This document shows, piece by piece, positions 8,394-18,726 of a stretch of 58,705 bases of DNA. The notes under the pieces are model-generated. The model made no database searches. It saw only the letters and a list, made by a program, of their open reading frames with translations, and had not been told where the DNA came from. The position numbers were made by a program, and so were the translations under genes. Source of the stretch: Symploca sp. SIO2C1 (lineage in GTDB: Bacteria; Cyanobacteriota; Cyanobacteriia; Cyanobacteriales; Coleofasciculaceae); assembly GCA_010692635.1 (NCBI GenBank), contig JAAHGL010000009.1:1-58705 (forward strand). The letters run 5' to 3'. How positions within the stretch are numbered: position 1 is the first letter of the stretch; each line of letters opens with the position of its first letter.

Positions 8394-10934
8394 ATGTACA
8401 TCAAAAACAAGATAAGTGCTGCTTTCTTAATAATGGGATTCATTTTTTTAGCTGTTACCTTGATTGGTTATAGCCCTGTTCCTCAACTAGCTAATTATGT
8501 CAATATTTTAACTGATAAGAATCTACCATGTGTTGATGGACTGTGGAAAATTAAACAGGGACAAGACCAAATCGAATCAGCAGAACATTGGCTGATTGAC
8601 ATGGAAGTGTCGCCAAAACAGAGGCAGCTTGAATTGAAAAAAATTGAACAAGCCTGGAAACAAATTGACGAAGGGTTTGAGCAAATATCAGCAGCCCCCT
8701 TTACTAACGAGGATGAGCCAAGACTATATCAAAAATTGCAGTCATCTTTGAAGGTATGGAAGCAAAGACATCGTGAGTTGGTAATAATTGAAGAAAAATA
8801 CCATCAACATGGCATCACTAATCCTGAGCAAGAAGAAGCTAAACTTATCCGCCAAAACCAAGAAAATACACCAAAAATGGCAGAAGTTAAAGCAGCTCTA
8901 AAATTGCGAGATCAATTACAAAAACTTAAATTAAAAGACAAAAATTTAGATGCACGAGTAGAAAAGTCAATTACGGCCCTGTTGGCTATTAATCAAGATT
9001 TAGCAGCAGGAGTTCAGGATACAGCTAAGCAGTATACAAAGCAGAGTAAAGTATGGGCTGTTGGGAGTATTATTATTGGTTCTAGTACGGCTATGATTTT
9101 AGGGATATTCTTGAGTATGGCGATCGCTCAACCCATTGATCAACAGCTCAAAGATATGTTCAAGGAGCTGAAACTAGCTCGCGATAGCTTACAGCAACAC
9201 AACACTGAACTCACAGTCGAAATTGAAAGGCGCAAACGGATCGAATCACAACTTAAGCAGTACCGGAACCATTTGGAAGAACTAATTATTGAACGAACTT
9301 ACGAACTTGCGGCAGCTAAAGAATCAGCAGAGAGTGCTAACCGTGCCAAAAGCCAATTCCTGGCAAATATGAGCCATGAACTGCGTACTCCCCTCAACGC
9401 GATCCTTGGTTTCAGTCAGTTGATGGCTCGTTACGAGTCCCTGGAGACTCAGCAGCAGGAATATCTGGGAATTATTAGTCGTTCTGGTGAGCATTTATTA
9501 GCATTGCTCAATGACGTTTTGGAGATGTCTAAAATTGAAGCAGGTAGAACTACCCTTAATCCTATTACCTTTGACTTGTATTACCTGCTTGATTCTTTAG
9601 AAGAGATGTTCTTGCTCAAGGCTCAATCCAAGAACTTGCAGCTCATTTTTGAACGGACCCCAGATGTTCCTCAATATGTCCAAACTGACGAGAAAAAATT
9701 GCGCCAGGTATTGATTAATCTGCTAGGCAATGCTATTAAATTTACCCAACAGGGGAATGTTACCTTGCGAGTGAGAACGGGAGAGCGTGAGATCGCGAGA
9801 CAGGGAGAGGCGGAGACGGGAAGACAAGCAGACAAGGAAATAATTCTCAATCCCCGATTCTCAAACAACAAAGGACAAACAACAAAGGACAAACAACAAA
9901 GGACAATTGAGTTTGAAGTAGAAGATACTGGTCCTGGTATTATCCCCGATGAAATAGACTTGTTGTTTCAAGCTTTTGTCCAAACTGAAATCGGTCGCAA
10001 ATCTAATCAAGGAACTGGCTTAGGTTTACCCATTAGCAGAGAATTTGTGAGACTAATGGGAGGGGAACTAACTATTAGCTGTCCACTTAATGGAGGCACA
10101 ATTTTTAAATTTGATGTTAAATATAGCAAAGTACAAGCAATTGATATTGAAGGAAAACAACCTAATAGGCGGGTGATTAGCATCGCACCGAACCAACCTG
10201 TGTATCGAATTTTGGTGGTGGAGGATCAATGGGAGAATCGCCAACTGCTAGTTGATCTGCTCACACCTTTGGGTTTCGATGTGCGGGTAGCTGAGAATGG
10301 TAAAGAAGGGGTAGCACTGTGGTTAAGCTGGTTACCACATCTAATTTGGATGGATATGCGGATGCCAGTTATGAATGGGTATGAAGCAACTAGACAAATT
10401 AAAGCTAAACAGAGGGAGATGGAGGGATGGGAAGCTGGGGAAGCTGAGGGAGCTGGGGGAGCTGAGGGAGCTGCTGGAGACATTCCCAATTCCCAATTCC
10501 CAATTCCCAAACAACAAATCAACACCATAATCATTGCAGTGACTGCCAGTGCTTTTGAAGAGGAACGAGCAGAGATTCTCGCAGCAGGTTGCGATGATTT
10601 TGTACGCAAGCCTTTCCGGGAAGAGGTAATTTGGGAAAAGATGGCTCAGCATTTGGGAGTCCGTTATGTTTACGTACAAAAGGATGAAGTAGGAAAGATC
10701 AAACAGGAAAAGACCACTTCCGACTTGAAACTTGATACTTCAGAACTGAGTGTAATGCCTACTGAGTGGTTAGTACAATTACATCAATCAGCTACTGAAC
10801 TTAGAGCAAAGGAAATTGTCCAACTGACTAAGCAAATTCCTGAAGAACATGCTCAACTAGCCAAAATACTGAAGGATTTGGTCGATAACTTTCGTTTTGA
10901 CACAATCATTAATTTAACGAAAAAAGGGGGATAG
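8394..10934 (+). CDS. Hybrid histidine kinase with periplasmic four-helix-like sensor
   Basis: An 846-residue membrane kinase: TM1 (about 8-26), a helical extracytoplasmic region (about 30-218), TM2 (about 220-245), a coiled coil (255-310), HisKA with His328 in [10 protein letters not shown], HATPase with Asn446 and DTGPG (511-515), then a receiver with Asp654 (WMDMRMP) and Lys739, and a 60-residue helical tail. Two segments look like intergenic repeat rather than protein: 462-502 in the ATPase domain, and 672-708 between receiver helix 3 and strand 4. The tail (VMPTEW.. to the end) is shared with the next gene, its paralogue. It is the first of five co-directional signalling genes. Confidence 0.9.
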   Translation: MYIKNKISAAFLIMGFIFLAVTLIGYSPVPQLANYVNILTDKNLPCVDGLWKIKQGQDQIESAEHWLIDMEVSPKQRQLELKKIEQAWKQIDEGFEQISAAPFTNEDEPRLYQKLQSSLKVWKQRHRELVIIEEKYHQHGITNPEQEEAKLIRQNQENTPKMAEVKAALKLRDQLQKLKLKDKNLDARVEKSITALLAINQDLAAGVQDTAKQYTKQSKVWAVGSIIIGSSTAMILGIFLSMAIAQPIDQQLKDMFKELKLARDSLQQHNTELTVEIERRKRIESQLKQYRNHLEELIIERTYELAAAKESAESANRAKSQFLANMSHELRTPLNAILGFSQLMARYESLETQQQEYLGIISRSGEHLLALLNDVLEMSKIEAGRTTLNPITFDLYYLLDSLEEMFLLKAQSKNLQLIFERTPDVPQYVQTDEKKLRQVLINLLGNAIKFTQQGNVTLRVRTGEREIARQGEAETGRQADKEIILNPRFSNNKGQTTKDKQQRTIEFEVEDTGPGIIPDEIDLLFQAFVQTEIGRKSNQGTGLGLPISREFVRLMGGELTISCPLNGGTIFKFDVKYSKVQAIDIEGKQPNRRVISIAPNQPVYRILVVEDQWENRQLLVDLLTPLGFDVRVAENGKEGVALWLSWLPHLIWMDMRMPVMNGYEATRQIKAKQREMEGWEAGEAEGAGGAEGAAGDIPNSQFPIPKQQINTIIIAVTASAFEEERAEILAAGCDDFVRKPFREEVIWEKMAQHLGVRYVYVQKDEVGKIKQEKTTSDLKLDTSELSVMPTEWLVQLHQSATELRAKEIVQLTKQIPEEHAQLAKILKDLVDNFRFDTIINLTKKGG
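9777..9899 (+). repeat. Composite repeat inside the kinase ATPase domain
   Basis: Purine-rich GAGA sequence, then a degenerate CAATCCC/GATTCTC part, then AAACAACAAAGGAC repeated about three times (14-bp period). The same order of blocks occurs between genes at 10935-11062 and elsewhere. Here it is in frame and replaces a surface loop, encoding Arg/Glu/Gln/Lys-rich sequence. Confidence 0.65.
10407..10517 (+). repeat. Composite repeat inside the receiver domain of the first kinase
   Basis: GGGAGCTGA-type units, then three CCCAATT heptamers, then AAACAACAAA, all in frame and coding for an Ala/Glu/Gly-rich run followed by [12 protein letters not shown]. It sits between receiver helix 3 (YEATRQIKA) and strand 4 (TIIIAVTAS). 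The second kinase carries a related insert at the same position. Confidence 0.75.
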
Positions 10935-11062
10935 GGGGATGGTGAATGTGGGGAGATGGGGAAGCTGGGGAGATGGGGAGATGGGGAGACAATGTAGCCA
11001 TATCTTCTTACCAATTCTCAATTCCCAAACAACAAAAGACAAACAACAAACAACAATTCCCA
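10935..11062 (+). repeat. Intergenic composite repeat between the kinases
   Basis: GGGAGATGG-type repeats, then CAATTCTCAATTCCC, then AAACAAC-type repeats. It has the same block order and orientation as the copies inside the flanking kinase genes and those at 34915-35044 and 44503-44626. Confidence 0.75.
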
Positions 11063-11085
11063 AAACAGAGTAGTGGGCAAAGCTA

Positions 11086-14004
11086 ATGTTGTGGAAAACT
11101 CTGACTAGTAATATTTCCAAGACTTCTCAACCGCTGCCATTGCGTCTGGTTGTTGTCATGCCCTTTGTTTTACAAATCTTTGCAGCTGTGGGGTTGACAG
11201 GATGGCTCTCCTTACGTAATGGGCAGAAAGCAGTCAACGATGTCGCTACCCAACTGCGTTGTGAAATTACAGCTCGGATTGAAGATCACCTCAAAGTTGA
11301 GGTAAAAGCTCCTCACTTAGTCAATCAACTCAATGCCAATGCCATTAAATTTGGTCAGGTTAACCCTGATGAGCCTCAAACTTTGGAGCGCCATATCTGG
11401 GGACAACTGCGTTTATTTCCTCCCTTAACCAGCTCTTATTTTGGGACTGTTGACGGTTATATGATCTCAGCTAGACGGATGCCGGATCTTTCACTAACTG
11501 TTGCTACAGAGCATCCTTCTACCGGTGGTAAATTCCTACGTTATTACACCAACAATCAAGGGGGACGAGCCGAATTATTAACAGTCTTGCCTGACTATGA
11601 TCCACGAGTTCGTCCTTGGTATAAGGCAGCTGTAGCAGCAGCCAAACCCACCTGGAGTCCAATTTATCCTGAATTTGTCACCAAACGTTTAGGCATTACT
11701 GCTGCTCAACCTTTATATGATGAGGAGGGTAATCTCCTGGGAGTTTTGGGGAGTGACCTGTTCTTTGACCAAGTCAATCATTTTCTGAGGGAATTGGAAA
11801 TTGGTAAGTCAGGAAAGACTTTTATTATAGAGCGATCAGGAGATTTGGTCGTGACATCAACCTTTACACCAGTTTCAATTACTAAAGGTGAGGAAACAAA
11901 GCGCATTAGAGCAGTAGACAGTGAGAATGACTTAATCAGCCTAACTGCTCAGTATCTAGAGGAAGAGTTTGGCAACCTTAGCCAAATTGACAAAATTCAA
12001 CAGCTTGAGTTTAAGCTCGACGGAGCAAAGCAATTCCTCCAAGTTACTCCCCTGGATCAGAATCTGGGTTTAGACTGGCTAATTGTGGTAGTGGTTCCAG
12101 AAGCAGACTTCATGGAGCAAATCCAAGCTAATACCCGCATCACTATTGCTCTGTGTCTAGCAGCATTGGTAGTAGCTACGGTACTGGGAATCTTCACCTC
12201 TGGCTGGATTACGAAACCTATTCTCCGTTTGAATCAAGCTTCTCAAGCTATTGCCAGCGGGGAATTAGACCAAACAGTCGAGGTGAAAGGCATTGATGAA
12301 CTAAAGACTCTGTCTGAGTCTTTTAACAAAATGGCACAACAGTTGCAAGAGTCCTTCGAGCAGCTAGAAATCCGAGTAGAGGAACGCACTGCCGAACTCA
12401 AGCAAGCCAAAGAAGCAGCGGAAGTGGCTAATACTGCCAAAAGCCAATTCCTTGCCAACATGAGCCACGAACTGCGCACCCCCCTCAACGCTATCCTTGG
12501 CTTCACTCAACTCATACTCCACGAGTCATCAACTACCCAAGAGCAACAAGAAAGTCTGGCAATTATTAGTCGCTCTGGTGAACATTTGCTAGAGTTGATT
12601 AATGACGTATTGGATTTGTCCAAAATTGAGGCAGGCAGAATCACTCTCAATCCTATCAGCTTTGATTTGTATTACCTGCTTCATGCCCTAGAAGAGATGT
12701 TCCAACTCAAAGCTGAGTCTAAGGGATTACAGCTGATCTTTGACCGTTCGACCGATATCCCTCAATATATCAAAACTGACCAGAAGAAATTACGCCAGGT
12801 ATTGATTAACCTCCTGGGCAACGCCATCAAATTTACAGAATCTGGCTGTGTCAGCTTGCGCACCAAGTTAGAGCAGATGGATTGTCAAGCAACTTTGGTA
12901 CACACAGTACAGGAGCAGGCTCCCTCATCAGCACCAGTAGATTGTCTGCGCTTTGAAATAGAAGACACTGGTCCTGGCATTGGTGCTGATGAGATGGAGC
13001 AATTGTTTGAAGCCTTTGTCCAAACCCAAACCGGTAAGCAATCTCTCTCAGGCACCGGCTTGGGTTTACCGATTAGCCGCCAATTTGTACAGTTGATGGG
13101 AGGTGACATCACCGTGAGTAGTCAGTTGGGTAAGGGAACTATTTTTAAGTTTGATATCCAGGTGGTTAGAAGCAAGGGGATTGAGAGCCAAGCTAGTCAA
13201 CTTAATAAACAACGGGTGATAGCCTTAGCCCCAAACCAACCCAATTATCGTATCCTGATTGTGGATGACCGCCCAACGAATCGCCAACTACTAATCAAGC
13301 TACTGACTCCCGTAGGTTTCCAAGTGCAAGAAGCCTCAAATGGTCAAGAAGCAGTGAATTTGTGGGAGAGCTGGCAACCGCACTTGATTTGGATGGATAT
13401 GCGGATGCCCGTGATAGATGGCTATGAAGCTAGTAAATGTATTCAAGCCAGACAGGCGGAGAGGGGGACGCGGGGACGCGGGGACGCGGGGACGCGGAGA
13501 TGGGGAGATGAGGGAGATACAGAAAACAAGGGAGATAGGGAAGAATTAAGCATACCAATTCCCAAACAACCAACAACCAACAACCAACAACCAACAACAG
13601 TAATTATTGCCTTAACTGCTAGTACCTTTGAGGACGAGCGAGCAGTAGTTTTATCAGCTGGTTGTGATGACTTTGTACGTAAGCCTTTCCGACAGGAGGA
13701 TATCTTTACCAAAATGGCTCAACATTTGGGAGTATGCTATATCTATGAAGATGAAGTAACAAGGATGAAGGATGAACAAACCACTCCAGACTTCGTTCTT
13801 AAAACTTCACACTTAAATGTCATGCCTACTGAGTGGGTGAGTCAGTTACATCAAGCAGCATGCCAACTTCATGGTCAACCGATTTTCCAAATTATAGAAC
13901 AAATTCCTCCTGAATATGATTACCTAGCTCAAGCGATCGCTAATTTGGCGAGAGACTTTCGCTATGACGTAATCATAAGTGTAACCGAAAAAGTTTTGGA
14001 GTGA
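11086..14004 (+). CDS. Hybrid histidine kinase with dCache sensor and HAMP
   Basis: A 972-residue kinase: TM1 (about 22-42), a double-Cache extracytoplasmic sensor (50-345) with the signature [11 protein letters not shown] at 172-182, TM2 (about 351-371), HAMP (372-425), HisKA with His461 ([10 protein letters not shown]), HATPase with Asn579 and DTGPG (627-631), and a receiver with Asp771 and Lys866. A repeat-derived insert (about 789-836) sits in the receiver at the same site as in the upstream kinase. The catalytic halves of the two are close paralogues with unrelated sensors, so one arose by duplication with sensor replacement. Its TGA overlaps the ATG of the next gene by one base, indicating translational coupling. 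Confidence 0.92.
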   Translation: MLWKTLTSNISKTSQPLPLRLVVVMPFVLQIFAAVGLTGWLSLRNGQKAVNDVATQLRCEITARIEDHLKVEVKAPHLVNQLNANAIKFGQVNPDEPQTLERHIWGQLRLFPPLTSSYFGTVDGYMISARRMPDLSLTVATEHPSTGGKFLRYYTNNQGGRAELLTVLPDYDPRVRPWYKAAVAAAKPTWSPIYPEFVTKRLGITAAQPLYDEEGNLLGVLGSDLFFDQVNHFLRELEIGKSGKTFIIERSGDLVVTSTFTPVSITKGEETKRIRAVDSENDLISLTAQYLEEEFGNLSQIDKIQQLEFKLDGAKQFLQVTPLDQNLGLDWLIVVVVPEADFMEQIQANTRITIALCLAALVVATVLGIFTSGWITKPILRLNQASQAIASGELDQTVEVKGIDELKTLSESFNKMAQQLQESFEQLEIRVEERTAELKQAKEAAEVANTAKSQFLANMSHELRTPLNAILGFTQLILHESSTTQEQQESLAIISRSGEHLLELINDVLDLSKIEAGRITLNPISFDLYYLLHALEEMFQLKAESKGLQLIFDRSTDIPQYIKTDQKKLRQVLINLLGNAIKFTESGCVSLRTKLEQMDCQATLVHTVQEQAPSSAPVDCLRFEIEDTGPGIGADEMEQLFEAFVQTQTGKQSLSGTGLGLPISRQFVQLMGGDITVSSQLGKGTIFKFDIQVVRSKGIESQASQLNKQRVIALAPNQPNYRILIVDDRPTNRQLLIKLLTPVGFQVQEASNGQEAVNLWESWQPHLIWMDMRMPVIDGYEASKCIQARQAERGTRGRGDAGTRRWGDEGDTENKGDREELSIPIPKQPTTNNQQPTTVIIALTASTFEDERAVVLSAGCDDFVRKPFRQEDIFTKMAQHLGVCYIYEDEVTRMKDEQTTPDFVLKTSHLNVMPTEWVSQLHQAACQLHGQPIFQIIEQIPPEYDYLAQAIANLARDFRYDVIISVTEKVLE
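13450..13593 (+). repeat. Composite repeat inside the receiver domain of the second kinase
   Basis: GGGGACGC units (8 bp), then GGAGATGG, then CCAATTCCC, then AAACAAC/CAACCAA repeats. All is in frame, giving an Arg/Gly/Asp-rich run and then [10 protein letters not shown]. It lies between receiver helix 3 (ASKCIQARQ) and strand 4 (VIIALTAS). Confidence 0.75.
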
Positions 14005-15161
14005 TGAAGAGTGAGCAAGTTAATACACCTAAGGGAAATATTCTAATTGTTGATGATACACCGGAGAATTTGCATTTTTTAGCCAATGGACTGACTATTC
14101 GGGGGTATGAAGTTAAATGCGCTATCTCCGGTTCAATGGCTCTACTTGGAGTTGCTGATGAACTTCCCGATTTAATTTTGCTTGACATTAGAATGCCAGA
14201 AATGAATGGCTATGAAGTCTGCGAGTATCTCAAAGCTAATGAACGAACTCGTGAGATTCCAGTCATTTTTTTAAGTGCTCTCAATGAAGTGTCTGATAAG
14301 ATCAAAGCTTTTGCTAGTGGTGGAGTAGACTATATTACTAAACCATTTCAGATGGATGAAGTGTTAGCCCGTATTGAAAATCAATTGACTATTTGTCGCC
14401 TGCAAAAGCAACTACAGCAGCAAAATCTACGCTTGCAAAAATTGAACGATGAACTAAGACAATCCAATCGAGAACTAGAAGAATTCGCCTATATAGTTTC
14501 CCATGATTTGCAAGAACCACTGCGAGCGGTAAGTTCATTTACACAGTTGCTAGCAGAGAAATATCAAAGCTGTCTCAATGTCGAGGCTAATGAGTATATC
14601 GGTTTCATTTTAAATGGGACAACTAGGATGAGGCAGTTAATCAAGGACTTACTAGCCTATTCTCGCTTAGGAACAAAGGGTAGAGAATTTCAACCGACTG
14701 ACTGCAACATTGTGCTAGAAAATGTACTAATGGATTTGCAACTAGTGATTGCTGAGACTGATGCAAAACTTACCCATGAATTTCTACCAACAGTAATGGG
14801 GGATTCAGTGCAATTAGCACAATTGTTTCAAAACCTGATTATCAATGCCATTAAGTTTCATCGCCCTGAGGTTCCACCTAGTATTAAGATTTCGATAGAA
14901 GCAAAAAACGGTGAATGGCTTTTTGGAGTTCATGATAATGGCATTGGTATAAAAGCTAGGCATTTTGAGCGTATCTTTCAAATGTTCAAACGCTTACACA
15001 CTGCTGCTAACTACCCTGGTACTGGTATGGGTCTAGCCATCTGTAAGAAGATTGTTGAAAGGCATAAAGGGCAGCTCTGGATAGAATCTGAGCTGGGTGT
15101 GGGGACAACTTTTTATTTCACTATACCAAATCCCGATTGGTGGGCAAAAATGGGGAATTGA
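14004..15161 (+). CDS. Receiver-histidine kinase (REC-HisKA-HATPase)
   Basis: A 385-residue soluble protein: an N-terminal receiver (Asp61 in LLDIRMPEMNGYE, Lys113), a coiled coil (130-162), and a kinase core with His167 in VSHDLQEPLRAV, a phytochrome-type H box, Asn281 and DNGIG (311-315). The receiver-before-kinase layout suits a phosphorelay intermediate that could take phosphate from the two hybrid kinases upstream. The start could be GTG 14001 or ATG 14004; I prefer the ATG, which follows TTGGAG and overlaps the previous stop. No membrane segment is present. The next gene starts 9 bases after the stop. Confidence 0.9.
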   Translation: MKSEQVNTPKGNILIVDDTPENLHFLANGLTIRGYEVKCAISGSMALLGVADELPDLILLDIRMPEMNGYEVCEYLKANERTREIPVIFLSALNEVSDKIKAFASGGVDYITKPFQMDEVLARIENQLTICRLQKQLQQQNLRLQKLNDELRQSNRELEEFAYIVSHDLQEPLRAVSSFTQLLAEKYQSCLNVEANEYIGFILNGTTRMRQLIKDLLAYSRLGTKGREFQPTDCNIVLENVLMDLQLVIAETDAKLTHEFLPTVMGDSVQLAQLFQNLIINAIKFHRPEVPPSIKISIEAKNGEWLFGVHDNGIGIKARHFERIFQMFKRLHTAANYPGTGMGLAICKKIVERHKGQLWIESELGVGTTFYFTIPNPDWWAKMGN

Positions 15162-15170
15162 GGAGAAGTT

Positions 15171-16526
15171 TTGGATTTAGCCGCGGTGATGAAAGCTTCC
15201 CAAGCCATTGGTAGTGAAATTGTCCTCGATAAGTTACTTACTTCCTTAATGCATATTCTGATCGAGAATGCTGGGGCGCAATTTGGCTACTTGATACTGG
15301 AAACTGACAAAAAATTACTAGTAGAAGCATCAGGAGAGGTGAATAATGAGCACATTAGCGTACTCCAATCTATCTGTGTTAAAGATACTCCTTACCTTGC
15401 TCGCAGTATAGTTAATTATGTCTGGCGCACTCAAGAAACAGTGCTGTTAAATGATGCTACTGTGGAAGGTAAGTTTACTAATGACCGTCATATCAAGGAG
15501 CATCAGCCTCAGTCGATTCTCTGTACACCTCTGATTAATCAAGGTCAACTCAGTGGTATCGTTTATTTGGAGAATAATTTAACTACTAAAGCCTTTACTC
15601 CTGAAAGATTGCAAATCCTACAACTATTATCTGGGGAAGCTGCGATCGCAATCGATCATGCCCGACTTTACCATAACTTAGAGCAGAAAGTCGTCGAACG
15701 CACCCAAAAACTCTCTGATACCTTGGCAGAACTTCAAGCCACCCAACATAAACTGGTAGAATCTGAGAAAATGGCAGCCTTAGGCAGCTTGGTAGCTGGG
15801 GTTACTCATGAAATCAACACCCCTGTTGGTATTGGCATTACCGCGGCTTCCCTGTTAGCGGAAAAAACTACCGCTTTCTTCGAGATTTATAAAAGTGGCA
15901 AAATGAAGCGATCGCAACTAGAAAAATTTCTGGATATCGCGATGCAGAGTAGTAGTATGGTTTTGAGCAATCTTAACCGTGCGGCTGACTTAATTCAGAG
16001 TTTCAAACAAGTAGCAGTAGACCAATCCACTGAAGACAAACGAGCTTTCCAACTTAAACAGTATATCGCAGAAATTTTGATTCCCCTCAAATCCAAACTG
16101 AAAACCACTCAACATCGGGTGGAAATTCGAGGGGATGAAACTCTTACTCTAGATACTTATCCAGGTGCATTATCTCAAATTGTCACCAATCTAGTAATGA
16201 ACTCCCTTACCCATGCCTACTCACCAGAAGATTCCGGAGTTTTAGTATTTGACTGGAAACAAGAAGATAAGCAGGTGGTGATTGAATATGCTGATGATGG
16301 CAAAGGTATTTCTCAAGAAAGTTTAGGCAAAATTTTTGACCCTTTCTTCACCACCAAGCGGGATAAAGGGGGTACAGGCTTGGGTTTACATATTGTCTAC
16401 AACCTTGTCACGCAAAAACTCAGTGGCACGATTGAATGTGAATCTCAAGTGGATGTGGGCACAAAATTTATAATAAAGTTACCGAAAGCGGCGGGAAGCC
16501 CATTCCTTCAGGTATGGGAGGGATAG
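15171..16526 (+). CDS. GAF-domain histidine kinase
   Basis: A 451-residue soluble kinase: GAF domain (about 20-165), linker helix, H box with His213 (GVTHEINTPVG), HATPase with an N box (VTNLVMNSLTHAY), DDGKG and GGTGLGL. It resembles the C-terminal half of the very large cyanobacterial Ser/Thr-kinase/ATPase/histidine-kinase proteins, whose GAF region begins with the same LDLA..MKASQAI sequence, so it may be a detached module. A TTG start at 15171 is supported by AGGAG five bases upstream; the first ATG (15189) would remove part of the first helix. The last 13 residues (AAGSPFLQVWEG) are encoded by a hairpin repeat at 16486-16539 and are not native. Confidence 0.85.
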   Translation: MDLAAVMKASQAIGSEIVLDKLLTSLMHILIENAGAQFGYLILETDKKLLVEASGEVNNEHISVLQSICVKDTPYLARSIVNYVWRTQETVLLNDATVEGKFTNDRHIKEHQPQSILCTPLINQGQLSGIVYLENNLTTKAFTPERLQILQLLSGEAAIAIDHARLYHNLEQKVVERTQKLSDTLAELQATQHKLVESEKMAALGSLVAGVTHEINTPVGIGITAASLLAEKTTAFFEIYKSGKMKRSQLEKFLDIAMQSSSMVLSNLNRAADLIQSFKQVAVDQSTEDKRAFQLKQYIAEILIPLKSKLKTTQHRVEIRGDETLTLDTYPGALSQIVTNLVMNSLTHAYSPEDSGVLVFDWKQEDKQVVIEYADDGKGISQESLGKIFDPFFTTKRDKGGTGLGLHIVYNLVTQKLSGTIECESQVDVGTKFIIKLPKAAGSPFLQVWEG

Positions 16527-16539
16527 CCGCCCGCCGCTT
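16486..16539 (+). repeat. Nested hairpin at the 3' end of the GAF kinase gene
   Basis: Outer arms AAGCGGCGGG / CCCGCCGCTT enclose an inner stem CCCATTCC, loop TTCA, GGTATGGG. The inner part, GAAGCCCATTCCTTCAGG, resembles the right-end stem-loop of IS200/IS605 TnpB elements, the region that gives the omega-RNA scaffold. No tnpB is nearby. The stop codon of the kinase gene lies inside it, and a T-rich run follows at 16549-16560, so it may also terminate transcription. Confidence 0.4.
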
Positions 16540-16996
16540 GGTTGGCAAGTTTTTTGTTTTTAGACTAGCTCCTGCCTCCTATTTGCAGATTAGGACTTAC
16601 ACACTCAACTGTCATGCTGAGGTCCTAGTAAAGCATCTGGGCACCCTGGGAGATCCTTCGCTATCGCTCAGGATGAGATAATTTCGTTAAGGTGCGTAAT
16701 ACCAAATCCGGTTACTACAGACCACAGATATTATTGAGAAAAGCTTGATATACAAGGCTTATAGTTGACATATTCGTAGTCTATTTAAAGCAGATTTGGC
16801 ATAAGTCCTATAGGTGTTAGATGTTAGGCATTAGTGATAAATTAAAGTGGTGTGCATTTTATCAAGTCCCATATATAGCTTTTGGTATCTAAAAAAAACC
16901 CTATATCTATAGATAGAAATACATCTTGGGTCAGAAAAATTGTATTTCCTCTCCTTTGCTCCCTGCTCTCTGCCCCCTAAACAATATTAAATAATA
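16540..16996 (+). other. Gene-free spacer with a dispersed repeat
   Basis: Contains a dispersed repeat at 16591-16680 (…CATGCTGAGGTCC… to TATCGCTCAGGATGAG). Its reverse complement recurs at 52613-52676 and shorter pieces at 39236-39272 and 55288-55312. The remaining sequence is AT-rich and should carry the promoter of the cyclase gene. I see no gene. Confidence 0.6.
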
Positions 16997-18457
16997 ATGC
17001 AAAAAGAAACTAAAAAAAAGCCAATTATTGAAAATGATGATCAATTAATCTTTGCTGATGAAGATGATAGTGAATTAATCCTTATGGAAGAAGATGATGA
17101 ATTAATTGTCACCTATCCTGAAAATTCATCTTCAACTAAAGAAGACACTTGGAAGATACTAATTGTCGATGATGAAATTGAAATTCATAATGTCACCAAA
17201 CTAGCGCTGAATGACTTTACATTTGGTGGCAAAACTTTAACCTTTCTTAGTGCTTATTCAGGAGAAGAAGCAAAAAAATTAACCAAACAACATCCAGATA
17301 TTGCCTTGATTTTACTGGATGTGGTCATGGAAAGCGATGATGCAGGTTTGGAAGTAGTAAAATATATCCGTAATGTACTAGGTAATTTCTTGGTGCGGAT
17401 TATTTTACGTACTGGTCAGCCAGGACAAGCACCAGAAGATATGGTCATTATTCACTATGATATTAATGATTATAAAATTAAAACTGAACTAACCACGCGC
17501 AAACTCTTTACTGCCATAGTCAGTGCTTTAAGATCATTTCGCACCCTCACCAGGCTAGAAGATAGTAGAAGGGAACTGACACAAGTCGCAGCAGCCGCAG
17601 CACGGTTTGTACCTCGTCAATTTTTGCACTTTCTGCACAAAGAAAGTATTAACGATGTCAAACTGGGAGACTGGGTACAGGCAACAATGACTATCCTGTT
17701 TGCCGACATTCGCTCGTTTACTAGCATCTCAGAAACCCTGTCTCCCCAAGAGAATTTTGATTTTATCAACTCCTATCTGCACCAAGTTGGCTCAGTCATT
17801 CGTCAGCACAATGGCTTTATTGACAAATATATTGGTGATGCAGTGATGGCTCTGTTTCCCGAAACTGCTGATGATGCTATCAGAGCCGCAATTGAAATGC
17901 AAAAGCAGGTGGTAATCTATAATCAACAGCGCCAAAACTCTGGCTACCAACCCATCACTATTGGTATTGGAGTCCACAGCGGCAGTATGATGTTAGGCAT
18001 CATTGGGGAAGAGGAGCGATTGGAAAGCACGGTGATTGCTGATGCAGTGAATCTAGCATCTCGCCTAGAAGGCTTAACTAAGCTCTATGGTGCAGGTATC
18101 ATCACTAGTGTTAAAACCCTATCTCAGTTAGATGACCCTCAAAAGTATACTTGCCGATTTCTTGACCGAGTTAGAGTAAAAGGAAAACAAGATCCAGTAG
18201 CTGTATTTGAAATTTACGACGGTGACTCTGTGTCCCTCCAAAAACACAAAAACCAAACTCACACTGATTTTGAGCACGGCATTTGGCTCTATTACCAGCA
18301 AAATTTCACAGAGGCACAGCAACGTTTCGAGCGGGTGTTGCAAGTAAATGATCAAGATTTAGCTGCCCGTCTCTATCTCCATCGTTGTGAAGTATCACAA
18401 AAAACTGGACTACCTCTCAAGTGGGAAGGAATTGATGTTTTGCGTAGAAAAACGTAA
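16997..18457 (+). CDS. Receiver-class III adenylate cyclase
   Basis: A 486-residue protein: an acidic N-terminal segment with three repeats of the type DD.ELI (1-45), a receiver (50-175, Asp108 in LILLDVVMES) of the variety followed by a DUF3369-like linker, a short helical region, and a class III cyclase domain (about 225-410). Metal ligands Asp237 (FADIRSF) and Asp281 (DKYIGDA), Lys277, Thr345 and the pair Asn352/Arg356 are present, which points to ATP rather than GTP. A C-terminal helical repeat follows. It would make cAMP under phosphorylation control, and its position after four kinases suggests it is their output. It is 470 bases downstream, so it may have its own promoter. Confidence 0.88.
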   Translation: MQKETKKKPIIENDDQLIFADEDDSELILMEEDDELIVTYPENSSSTKEDTWKILIVDDEIEIHNVTKLALNDFTFGGKTLTFLSAYSGEEAKKLTKQHPDIALILLDVVMESDDAGLEVVKYIRNVLGNFLVRIILRTGQPGQAPEDMVIIHYDINDYKIKTELTTRKLFTAIVSALRSFRTLTRLEDSRRELTQVAAAAARFVPRQFLHFLHKESINDVKLGDWVQATMTILFADIRSFTSISETLSPQENFDFINSYLHQVGSVIRQHNGFIDKYIGDAVMALFPETADDAIRAAIEMQKQVVIYNQQRQNSGYQPITIGIGVHSGSMMLGIIGEEERLESTVIADAVNLASRLEGLTKLYGAGIITSVKTLSQLDDPQKYTCRFLDRVRVKGKQDPVAVFEIYDGDSVSLQKHKNQTHTDFEHGIWLYYQQNFTEAQQRFERVLQVNDQDLAARLYLHRCEVSQKTGLPLKWEGIDVLRRKT

Positions 18458-18515
18458 AGAGGGATGGGGAGATGGTGAGACAATTTTCCTGTTGCTCTGA
18501 CTCTTTTAAGATACA

Positions 18516-18574
18516 AGGGGCGGGTTTAGTTTATTAGCTTGTCGATATCCTTGATGGTTGGCGAACCCGCCCCT
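18516..18574 (+). repeat. AGGGGCGGGTT palindromic repeat
   Basis: AGGGGCGGGTTT and AACCCGCCCCT arms around a 36-base interior. It is the same family as 21258-21409 and as the repeat-derived part of the CHAT gene (41270-41700). The bases before it (TTGCTCTGACTCTTTTAAGA) recur in reverse at about 22005-22030. Confidence 0.8.
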
Positions 18575-18726
18575 ACAGCATATTGTTCCATACCCTGCTT
18601 GTGTCTGTTTGGACAAACAAGAGCCTGTAGTTTAGGGAATTGGCAAGTATAGAACAATGCATTCTACAAAATTGGTGCGATCGCACTGATAATTAAACAA
18701 ACAACTTTACTCAAAAAATACTCAAC

